From NCBI RefSeq assembly GCF_900142415.1, contig NZ_FRAU01000003.1, positions 61,071 to 125,070 on the forward strand: a stretch of DNA of 64,000 bases. The letters run 5' to 3'. The DNA is from Rhodothermus profundi. GTDB taxonomy: Bacteria; Bacteroidota; Rhodothermia; Rhodothermales; Rhodothermaceae. Position 1 is the first letter of the stretch. Every line of letters begins with the position of its first letter. This document shows, one piece after another, positions 56,965-64,000 of this stretch. A model generated the notes under the pieces. That model made no database searches. It saw nothing but the letters and a program-made list of their open reading frames with translations, and was not told where the DNA came from. A program made the translations under genes and the position numbers.

Positions 56965-57968
56965 CGCTTCAGGTAATTTATCTGCATCCGCGTGCGTCAT
57001 ACCGGACGCCACTACGGTCTGATACGCTCTGGGGATTGCTGATGGTTGCCCTGCGCGTGGTAGCAGGAGATCGAGAAGCCGACGCCTTCATCGAAGCTTG
57101 CGCGGCCGGCCAGCCCCCCGTTCGACTTTCGTCAGCTTTTCCGTTTGTCCAGGAGACCACACCCGCAGGCGCATCGGTCATTCATCACTTTTTTCCCCGA
57201 CCAACTCTACCGCCACCATCTCTGCCCGATTCAGCTACGACTGACCCACGCACACTCTTCGACCAGATGCAGCAGGGAAAGAAAACCAAATCGATTCAAT
57301 GGATCCCGCAGGCTCTTTTTGAAGCGGTGCTGCAGGGTGAACTGGACGAAGCCGGCTTGCGCCGCGCCCTGCAGGCGTACAGAGGCCCCTGGCCCCGAGT
57401 AGCCGTTCAGGACAACCTGCATACGTCGATCGACCGTCTGACTGGCACCACCCGCCAAGAAAATGACTCCGGCCAGCTCTTTTACAGCCGGGAGTTTTAT
57501 CTGGGACGCCGGCAGGGTCTGTTTTTCCTGTGTACCGGTGAGGTTGAGCGCCTCCTACCAGCCATACGCTACTTGCACCATACGGGCTGGGGCGGTGATA
57601 GCTCGGTAGGGAAAGGCCATTTCGACTGGCAACGCAGTACGATGACGCTCAAAGTGCCGGCCCGCCCCACCCATCGTGTGCTGCTGTCGCTCTATAGCCC
57701 GAGAACCGATGAGCTGGCTCACCTGCGGCGCCATCCGGAGCAGACCTGGTACCGTCTGGAGCGGCGGCAGGGCTATGCCGGGGCCCATCGGCTACCAGGT
57801 AGAGCCTACCGAAAACGCCCCCTGTATATGCTGGCCGAAGGAACCGTGGTACCCGATCCGGGTCATCCGCTGTGCGGCACGGTGCATGAAGTGCTGACAG
57901 TAGGATCCGTTCGGGTGCGCCACAGTGGTCTGGCGTTGGATGTACCAGCGTGTATCTCGAGATCGTAG
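56961..57968 (+). CDS. csm4: type III-A CRISPR RAMP protein Csm4
   Basis: The 335-residue protein binds the 5' handle of the crRNA and links it to Csm1. It contains RTPLRSDTLWGLLMVALRVV near the start and a glycine-rich loop HHTGWGGDSSVGKGHFDW at about 212-228, typical of the RAMP fold. It lies between csm3 and csm5 in the usual order. Confidence 0.9.
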   Translation: MTLQVIYLHPRASYRTPLRSDTLWGLLMVALRVVAGDREADAFIEACAAGQPPVRLSSAFPFVQETTPAGASVIHHFFPRPTLPPPSLPDSATTDPRTLFDQMQQGKKTKSIQWIPQALFEAVLQGELDEAGLRRALQAYRGPWPRVAVQDNLHTSIDRLTGTTRQENDSGQLFYSREFYLGRRQGLFFLCTGEVERLLPAIRYLHHTGWGGDSSVGKGHFDWQRSTMTLKVPARPTHRVLLSLYSPRTDELAHLRRHPEQTWYRLERRQGYAGAHRLPGRAYRKRPLYMLAEGTVVPDPGHPLCGTVHEVLTVGSVRVRHSGLALDVPACISRS

Positions 57969-57984
57969 CAACCGCAAGGCTGCC

Positions 57985-59643
57985 ATGCCCATTACACTGA
58001 AGCTTGTAACCCACTCTCCGGTGCACATTGGTAGTGGTCGGAAACTGGAAACTTTTGAATACCTGATCCACGACGGCTATTTGTGGCGACTGCACCCCGA
58101 CCGGTTGGCAGCCTTCCTGCTTGATGAAGCCGGTGACGCAGCGCTCGACCAACTGGCTGACTGGATCACTGGAGAAGCTGACCGGCTCAAGCAGGCACGT
58201 GGCAACCAAGAGCAATCGCGCATCCGCCAGTCGCTTACGTTCCAGACTTTTTTGCGGCGTGTTTTGGGCCGGCCCGATCTGAACCAGCGGCTGCTGGCAC
58301 GACTGCCCGAGGTGGCCCACTACCGAATGCCCACTCCGCACCGACATTTTCGACAGCTTATTCGGGAACAGCTCAAGCAACCCAACGGACAGCTCTACCT
58401 TCCGGGCTCTTCGGTAAAAGGTGCCCTGCGCACCTGCCTGCTCTATCAGGTCCTGACCGAAGCCGACGAGGCCACTATAGACCGCTGGCACCGGCGCTTT
58501 AATGAAGAATTGCAGACATTAAAAGAGAAGGGGGGAACGCTACCCAGTTTTTTTGCTCGGTGGCTCGAACAGGAAGTCTTCTTCTGTGGCGTTAAGCGGG
58601 AAAACGACAGAGTGCGCTGGGGGGACGCCCAGTACGACCTGTTGAAGTTTCTGATGGTCAGCGACTCGACGCCGGTTTCGGCCGAAAAGGGCGTGGTGCT
58701 GAACGTGGCGCTCTATCTGCCCGGATCCAGACCTCAGCCCCAGGCGCCACCGGTGGAAGCGTTGGGCCCGGGGGTGCTCCTGGAAACGCGTATCGGCTTC
58801 GAGGTGTCGTTCCTGCAAGCCGCCTGGGCGTACTACCAGCAAAAACGCCAGGGCGTGGGCGAGCACATCTGGATTGGGCTTCCCGAGCGTTTTACCCGGC
58901 TCTACGGGTTTTCGCTGGAAGAAACGCATGCCCTGGCGTCCGAAGCGCTGGAACGGCGACTGTTGGAGCGAGTGCGGACGGCCGTCCAGAACTTCAGCCA
59001 GGCACTACGCGCCTTCGAAATTCGCTGGTGTGAACAGGCCGAGTGCGGCGAGACCCGCATCCTGGCCCGGCAGCTCGTGCGCTTCTACCGCCAGCTGCCT
59101 AACGACACGCTCCGCCTGGGCTGGGGCAGTGGGTTTGCCGCCCTGACCGTGTTTCTGGCGCTGCGAGATGAGCTGGCGTGGGAGGAAGCACTTGGGGAAC
59201 TGCTGGCTCTGCGCTTTGGATTATCAGGTAATAATAGCTCATCTGTCACTACTTTTCCCCGATCCCGTCGTCTGACTCCGCAGGAAGGCGGGGTGCCGCC
59301 AGTCCTACCGTTCGGTTGGGTAGAGCTGCGCTGGCCCGGATCGCACCAACCTGCTCCTGAGGAAGCGGCCGCCACGGCACAGCCTGCTACCGCCGAACTC
59401 ATCGCCTGGAAGGAGCAGATCGGCCCGCGCTCTAGGGATATCCTGGCTGAAGTTGTCGATAATACCCGGGCGCCTTTTCTGATACGGGTATTCGTACAGG
59501 GCCTGGAAAATGAAACGTTCCCCTGTGGTGGCGCCCGCCCGCAGAACTTACAGATCGGGCAGCGCCTTCGGGTAGAGGTGGCTGACTGGGACAAGAAGCA
59601 GCGGCGGCCGCGGATGTTTCGCGTCCAGAGCCTGCGCGTTTAA
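57985..59643 (+). CDS. csm5: type III-A CRISPR RAMP protein Csm5
   Basis: The protein (552 residues from ATG 57985) caps the 3' end of the complex. It begins ITLKLVTHSPVHIGSGRKLE and has the RAMP loop LYLPGSSVKGALRTCLLYQ near residue 136. It is longer than many Csm5 proteins (about 350-400); the extra length is in the C-terminal half (from about residue 400), where a nucleic-acid-binding-like segment ends in RLRVEVADWDKKQRRPRMFRV. An upstream ATG at 57925 lies inside csm4 and is less likely. Confidence 0.88.
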   Translation: MPITLKLVTHSPVHIGSGRKLETFEYLIHDGYLWRLHPDRLAAFLLDEAGDAALDQLADWITGEADRLKQARGNQEQSRIRQSLTFQTFLRRVLGRPDLNQRLLARLPEVAHYRMPTPHRHFRQLIREQLKQPNGQLYLPGSSVKGALRTCLLYQVLTEADEATIDRWHRRFNEELQTLKEKGGTLPSFFARWLEQEVFFCGVKRENDRVRWGDAQYDLLKFLMVSDSTPVSAEKGVVLNVALYLPGSRPQPQAPPVEALGPGVLLETRIGFEVSFLQAAWAYYQQKRQGVGEHIWIGLPERFTRLYGFSLEETHALASEALERRLLERVRTAVQNFSQALRAFEIRWCEQAECGETRILARQLVRFYRQLPNDTLRLGWGSGFAALTVFLALRDELAWEEALGELLALRFGLSGNNSSSVTTFPRSRRLTPQEGGVPPVLPFGWVELRWPGSHQPAPEEAAATAQPATAELIAWKEQIGPRSRDILAEVVDNTRAPFLIRVFVQGLENETFPCGGARPQNLQIGQRLRVEVADWDKKQRRPRMFRVQSLRV

Positions 59644-59703
59644 AATGCTGCCGGGACGTTAGCCCTCAGCATAAGGCACCTGAGAAAAAGGCCGAAATTT
59701 ACC

Positions 59704-61179
59704 TCAGGACAGGGGTTCCACTGTGAGCGCTGACCAGCTCAGACGTCGCTTCTTGAGATCCATCGTGCGTTCGGCAATGCCCTGAACCCGAGCGCCTGAA
59801 CGTAGCTTCAGCTGTCCTGCTATCGCAGGAGGAATGAAAATCCTCTCCCCGGTTTCCATCCTGACAAACGCAAATCCTTTCCCTTTGACCGGCTGATAGC
59901 GTCCCTGAAACGATCGGACCAGCTCCGGCAGCTGCTCTTCGGACCGAACTTCCAGGGCCAGCACGCGACGTCCCTGTCTCTTTAACCACACAGGTGTGCC
60001 CAGCGCCAGCTCGACAACCTGAGGGAAGGCCTCATGGGAAGCGGTGCACGTGCGCGTTGGCGTGAGGCGTATGAAGGTACGGTGTCTCTTTAAATCATGA
60101 TGTACAACGATACCCAGGCTCTCCTGCACGGATAGATGTTCTGAAAGAAGCACATCAGGATCGATTTGGAGCGATGGTTCGCCAGGCAAGTTGCTGTGCT
60201 CAGCGCGTTCCTGAAACCAGCTGCTTTCTACCAATTGCGCATACACAGAACCGGGATGCCGCACGTCGCCCTCCAGCATTCGGGCGGCCTGGAGTTGAGA
60301 GGCAGCTTCATCGTAGCGTTTCTGCTGGGCCAGTAAACGGGCCAGGGTCACATGCAGCCGAAAACGCACTACCGGATGTTCGTGGCGCGCGCAGCGCAGC
60401 GCCTGAGTCCACGCTGTCAGGGCATGCAACGGACGATCCGGAAGGTTAGATTGCGCAACTTTCTCCCAGATCCAGCTTTTCTTTCGATGGGCTCGCAGCA
60501 CCGGTGCCAGGAGGGGACGCGCCTCGGCAGTTCGGCCTTGGCGTAACCAGATACAGGCCAAGTGATACCTTGGCCATAGCTCTTCCTCAGGCAGGCGGGG
60601 CAGTGTTTCCTGAAGGTGGACCAGTGCCCATTGAACCAAGACAGGTGGTAAAGCTCTGGGCGGCAATTTGGCCAGCGTTTTGGCAACGTATCGTACGAGC
60701 CGGAGCTCCAGCGACGGAAAAACTCGACTCGCCCTTATGTATGGCTTTCGATCCTCGGGGCGTAGTGTATCGAACGCCTTTACACGGTAGAAAAACTGCA
60801 GTGCCCGCTTCCACGGCACATAGAGCTGGCACGCCTGAAGCAGCATAAGGCTCTGTAGCAGATCAGCCCGGTGCAACCGGTGAAGTTGTTCGTACTCTTC
60901 GAATACCTCTGCAATCTGGCGTGCCAGACGATTCGGTAATCGATCGAATGCTCTCCTTCGGGCTCTGATCTCTGAGACGCACTGCTTCAACCGATGGTAT
61001 AACTTCCAGCCCCACTGCCGGGCGAACAGATCATCCTGTTGTACCAGCGGGCGATGTTGCTCGACAAAAGACCGGGCCTGTTCGTATTGATCATGAGGAA
61101 GCTCTAGAAACTCTTTCGTACCCGGAGGAAAATCTCCGAGCAAGAGCATTCCTAATCGTTCGATAAAGATTGTCTCCAT
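59704..61179 (-). CDS. TPR-like protein with two C-terminal OB/cold-shock folds, unknown
   Basis: The 491-residue protein has a helical N-terminal half (residues 1-185) and TPR-like helical repeats (about 200-310, LACIWLRQGRTAEARPLLAPVL and LARLLAQQKRYDEAASQLQAAR). Two OB-like folds follow, at about 355-413 and 426-488. The second has the cold-shock pattern GKGFAFVRMETGERIFIPPAIAG and a closing LSWSALTV. RNA or single-stranded DNA binding is likely. It starts six bases after the helicase stop, so the two form one operon converging on csm5. I cannot name the family with certainty. Confidence 0.75.
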   Translation of the reverse strand: METIFIERLGMLLLGDFPPGTKEFLELPHDQYEQARSFVEQHRPLVQQDDLFARQWGWKLYHRLKQCVSEIRARRRAFDRLPNRLARQIAEVFEEYEQLHRLHRADLLQSLMLLQACQLYVPWKRALQFFYRVKAFDTLRPEDRKPYIRASRVFPSLELRLVRYVAKTLAKLPPRALPPVLVQWALVHLQETLPRLPEEELWPRYHLACIWLRQGRTAEARPLLAPVLRAHRKKSWIWEKVAQSNLPDRPLHALTAWTQALRCARHEHPVVRFRLHVTLARLLAQQKRYDEAASQLQAARMLEGDVRHPGSVYAQLVESSWFQERAEHSNLPGEPSLQIDPDVLLSEHLSVQESLGIVVHHDLKRHRTFIRLTPTRTCTASHEAFPQVVELALGTPVWLKRQGRRVLALEVRSEEQLPELVRSFQGRYQPVKGKGFAFVRMETGERIFIPPAIAGQLKLRSGARVQGIAERTMDLKKRRLSWSALTVEPLS

Positions 61180-61185
61180 ACCTCT

Positions 61186-63252
61186 TCATATATCAGGCTG
61201 GAGTAGCGTCCGTATGCGCTCAAACAGCGCAGGAGCAGTCAGGCGGCCCACCGGCCGGGCGGTAGTCCATTCCTGTCGGCGATTGTAGTAAAAATCGATG
61301 GTTACCTGTTCGGCTTCCTGGCGAAAGTGAAGGCGCAAGGCATAGGGCAACTGCTCCCAGCGCAGGAGCTGAATACCGGTCCCCTCAAGGCATTGCCGGG
61401 CGCGTTCCAGGAACGCCTGGAGGAACGGATCTGCGGGCAGGGCTTCCGAATCGGTAGGGTCAGGCGCAAGGAGCACCTGCCGAAAAATCGCCAGCGCCTG
61501 CCGGGCCAGTGCCGGATCGTCATCGCCTCCTAAGGTAACGATCTGGCTGACGGTTCCATTGGCCCGGTGGTAATACTGGACGCGGGCGGTTCGGTCGCCC
61601 TGGTGCAGGTAATACCGTACACTGTAGGGCAGGGGTTCAACCTGACCGATCTGAATTCCTGTCTGTGTCAGGGCTTGCTGAAGGCGCTGGTGGTATTCCT
61701 GAAGTACGGGAAGCGCAAAAGTGATGGCCTGATCCGTAGCCAGAGTGACCTCTTCAGCAGGCATGGGGCTGGCTGCAGTGGGCACCCACTGCAGCTGCGT
61801 GTAAGCATCGAACCGGGGCGCGCCAACCACCCATAATTCCTCCTGGGCTCGGGTGACGGCCGTATAAGCCCACCGAAAGAATTCAGCATGTCGATATTGC
61901 GGCCAGTCTTCAAAGAGGACAACCGCCCGGTGCCATTCGCCACCCTGCGCTTTGTGCACGGTGAGCGCATAGCCATAGCGGACGTGCAGCGCATTAAAGT
62001 AGGGATCCCGAAGCAATTCAAGCCAGTAGGCTTGCGTTCGGGGGCGCAGATCCGGATGGCGCTGCTGGAAGTCGATCAGCAGGGCCTGGATCAGGTCAGG
62101 CGAAAGCTGCCCGTCCGGGCTTTCCAGCAGGTTTTCAAGTATTTTGCACGGGATGCGGGATGATGAGGGATTCGCATCATGAGGGACCAGCACGACGTCG
62201 CGAAAGTACAGGTCTACAGCCGGGCGCCCCCGGCGGCCAATGCGGCGGTGCTCTACCCGGGACGCCACCTCCACGACGCGCATTAGATCCCCGTTAAAAA
62301 GGTTGTAAGATGGTGCGTTGCGGTTGACAAGCAACAGATCGCCTACCTGCAGTGGCAGGTGGTCCCGGCCCCATAGGTGCTGGCGAATGGCTGCGTTGAG
62401 CTTATGAGCCAGCGCGTTGGTGCGGCACAGCAAAACCACGGTTTCCTGCTGGCGATAGCTCTGAGCAACGGCCTCAAGGGCTTCGGCCAGAGAGATCGAT
62501 CGAATGCTCGGCGGGTGCGCGGGAATCTGGAAGGTGTTAAAGCGCCGTGCGACCAGTGCATCACGAAGCTGCGTCGCTATGTCAAGAATAGGGTGTCCGG
62601 CCTGCTGGCGGTACACCGTCCGCAAATGCGCCGTTTGTGCTTCCAGGGCAAACCGGCGGCGCAGGTAGCGCGGCGAAAGGGCGGGCGAGAAAGACTGGCC
62701 GACCGGTGGCAATTGGGCCGGATCGCCCACAAAGAGCAGGCGAATAGCAGGGTCCTGCCGCCGCGGAACCAACCGGGTGTAGCACAGCAGATCATAGAGC
62801 AACCGCCCTGATCCAAAACGGTACAGCTCGGAGGCACCTGCGATGTCGCCCACCATGGATGCTTCGTCCACCACGATCAGGCGAACATCTGGGTTGGCAG
62901 CGCGCAGTTGAAAGTGCAGGCGCAGGCCCAGGGGATCCGCAGGCGGGGCGTCGCTCGACCCCGAGGCTGGAGTGAGCAGCTGGGCGCGATCCAGCACATA
63001 GATGAGGCTGTGGAGGGTGCGTGCAGGTTGCTGCACGAGCGCGGAGAGCAGGCGGGCCGCCCGGCCCGTAGGCGCCGCCAGTTGCACTCCGATGCGCTGC
63101 CGGCTAAGCTGCGTCACCAGATAGCGCAGCAAGGTTGTTTTCCCAGTGCCTGCACTGCCGGTCAGGATGAAAACTGGCGCGGCGTCAGGATCATTCAGCC
63201 ATTTCAGGATGGCGTGGAGCGCTCGGTGTTGTTCGTGTGAGAGTTTGTCCAT
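61186..63252 (-). CDS. RecD/UvrD-like superfamily 1 helicase with duplicated C-terminal domain
   Basis: The 688-residue protein has Walker A GSAGTGKTT (32-40), Walker B LIVVDEASMVGD (125-136), motif III LFVGDPAQLPPVG (173-185) and the UvrD_C2 motifs ALTVHKAQGGEW (429-440) and YTAVTRAQEELWVVG (463-477). After the helicase core, two similar segments follow at about 515-595 and 608-684. Both read TGIQ...E-LPY...R, then a strand ending YYHR or FYYNR. The start at 63252 (MDKLSHEQHRAL) is preferred. It probably unwinds DNA or RNA:DNA with its TPR/OB partner. Confidence 0.85.
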   Translation of the reverse strand: MDKLSHEQHRALHAILKWLNDPDAAPVFILTGSAGTGKTTLLRYLVTQLSRQRIGVQLAAPTGRAARLLSALVQQPARTLHSLIYVLDRAQLLTPASGSSDAPPADPLGLRLHFQLRAANPDVRLIVVDEASMVGDIAGASELYRFGSGRLLYDLLCYTRLVPRRQDPAIRLLFVGDPAQLPPVGQSFSPALSPRYLRRRFALEAQTAHLRTVYRQQAGHPILDIATQLRDALVARRFNTFQIPAHPPSIRSISLAEALEAVAQSYRQQETVVLLCRTNALAHKLNAAIRQHLWGRDHLPLQVGDLLLVNRNAPSYNLFNGDLMRVVEVASRVEHRRIGRRGRPAVDLYFRDVVLVPHDANPSSSRIPCKILENLLESPDGQLSPDLIQALLIDFQQRHPDLRPRTQAYWLELLRDPYFNALHVRYGYALTVHKAQGGEWHRAVVLFEDWPQYRHAEFFRWAYTAVTRAQEELWVVGAPRFDAYTQLQWVPTAASPMPAEEVTLATDQAITFALPVLQEYHQRLQQALTQTGIQIGQVEPLPYSVRYYLHQGDRTARVQYYHRANGTVSQIVTLGGDDDPALARQALAIFRQVLLAPDPTDSEALPADPFLQAFLERARQCLEGTGIQLLRWEQLPYALRLHFRQEAEQVTIDFYYNRRQEWTTARPVGRLTAPALFERIRTLLQPDI

Positions 63253-63454
63253 TGAGGGTACGGCCTTACAACCATAGAATACCACTGGATACGGAATGCC
63301 GCGTAAGGCAGCGGGCTCCCATTTGGAATTTCGGAAGCTATAGCCGGAAGTTCTTTAAATAACAGAATTCAATGATATCAGACAGTATATTACAGGCGCA
63401 ATATGGCGTCATAAACCGGACCTTTGCCCTGTGGTTCGGTGGAGGAATACGGTG

Positions 63455-63832
63455 ATGGGGCAGGAGCATCTGCAACGAACAGTCAATCAGGTAATTTTGC
63501 TGGGGCGTCTGGCAGTACTGCCTGAGCGGATGTCCGAGGAGAAGGGCCTTCCGGTCTGCCGAATGCAGTTGGTCACCGAGGAGTGGACGCATGACGCAGC
63601 CGGCGCGTTGACTACGCGAACCGAGCATCATGTGCTGCAGGCTGAGGGGGCTCTGGCCGACTTCTGTCTGCAGCGGCTTGTGCCAGGGCAGCAATTGTAC
63701 ATTGAAGGGGTGCTCCGGCGCAACGAACAGGCTGCTCATGGACAACCCTGGCCGGTGGTAGTGCACGTGCAGAAGCTGCTGGTGGCTTCGTGGAAAACGG
63801 ATATTGAGGCTGAAGACAGGGAACCTCAATAG
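63455..63832 (+). CDS. ssb: single-stranded DNA-binding protein, short form
   Basis: The 125-residue protein begins like SSB (LQRTVNQVILLGRLAVLPE) and has the OB-fold strands HHVLQAEGALADFCLQRLVPGQQLYIEGVLR. It lacks the usual acidic C-terminal tip DDDIPF, ending EDREPQ, and is shorter than E. coli SSB (178). It may be an accessory SSB serving the neighbouring helicase rather than the main replication protein. ATG 63455 has GGAGG eight bases upstream. Confidence 0.78.
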   Translation: MGQEHLQRTVNQVILLGRLAVLPERMSEEKGLPVCRMQLVTEEWTHDAAGALTTRTEHHVLQAEGALADFCLQRLVPGQQLYIEGVLRRNEQAAHGQPWPVVVHVQKLLVASWKTDIEAEDREPQ

Positions 63833-63899
63833 GTAGACATTTTGTATCAGGAATTGGTGGATTTGTTTCGGATCGATAGAAGAGACGTGAGGTGGAGGA

Positions 63900-63917
63900 G
63901 TGACATAAAATTGTCAC
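63900..63917. promoter_or_regulatory. inverted repeat GTGACA-N6-TGTCAC
   Basis: GTGACA (63900-63905) and TGTCAC (63912-63917) form perfect six-base arms around TAAAAT. The AT-rich centre and the position in a gene-free, AT-rich stretch after ssb resemble an operator. The target gene lies outside the window or could be ssb read from the other side. Confidence 0.4.
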
Positions 63918-64000
63918 AGGGATGATAACAGCGTCTCTTCATTGTTTTTTGACAGAATGATGTTTTAAAAATGCCGTTTTTGATTGCAAGAAGGCCACAT

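Noticed and set aside
63361..63420. dif-like site around ACAGTATATTACAGG
   Set aside because: The arms do not match the 11-6-11 Xer pattern and the place does not coincide with the skew switch.

Overview
The window looks like chromosome from a moderately GC-rich, thermophilic member of the Rhodothermota, most likely a Rhodothermus close to R. marinus. This rests on protein character (a probable type IX secretion sorting tail on a CHRD protein, a DUF1931 histone-fold protein, many lipoproteins), on gene orders such as rimP-nusA-infB-rbfA-truB-ribF-rpsO-pnp, and on composition. No species marker such as rRNA is present. No tRNA, rRNA, insertion sequence or CRISPR array was found.

Layout. 1-5.1 kb: a truncated secreted protein with three CHRD domains, a secreted metzincin protease with a PKD-like domain, a thioredoxin-fold protein and FxsA. 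5.5-11.9 kb: a minus-strand run of three parvulin-type chaperone/isomerases (two of them lipoproteins), then a MoxR ATPase and a ferredoxin-NADP reductase-like flavoprotein. 12-19.7 kb: gltX, a TrmH-type methyltransferase, cmk, rpsA, an HD-domain protein, a ZIP transporter and Hsp20. 19.9-25.8 kb: DUF5335 and DUF1931 proteins, a coupled SDH-type protease and rhomboid protease, a CPA2 antiporter and a membrane protein with an inactivated metzincin motif. 25.8-31.5 kb: aldehyde dehydrogenase, aminotransferase, prfB with its programmed frameshift, and nadB. 31.6-41.1 kb: the translation and RNA cluster rimP to pnp. 41.2-51 kb: M16 peptidase, sugar-nucleotide epimerase, scpA-scpB, rluB, guaB, M24 peptidase, glycosyltransferase, RsbW-like kinase and miaA.

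51-64 kb is the accessory part. It holds a lone tyrosine recombinase, a CARF-helix-turn-helix protein, a complete type III-A effector operon (csm1-csm5) whose Cas10 keeps the GGDD cyclase motif but lacks the HD nuclease motif, and a convergent two-gene unit encoding a RecD/UvrD-like helicase with a duplicated C-terminal domain and a TPR protein with two nucleic-acid-binding OB folds. An SSB-like gene follows. No Cas6, Cas1, Cas2 or Csm6 is seen. The CARF-HTH protein suggests that cyclic oligoadenylate made by Csm1 may be read out as a transcriptional response. The helicase and TPR/OB pair is the best candidate here for an undescribed system.

A second signal is independent of gene content. The strand GC skew flips abruptly inside scpB near 44.48 kb, exactly at one of three same-orientation copies of a 15-base word (CCGTTATTGCAATGC; 28726, 42528, 44472). 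This may mark the replication terminus or an inversion junction.
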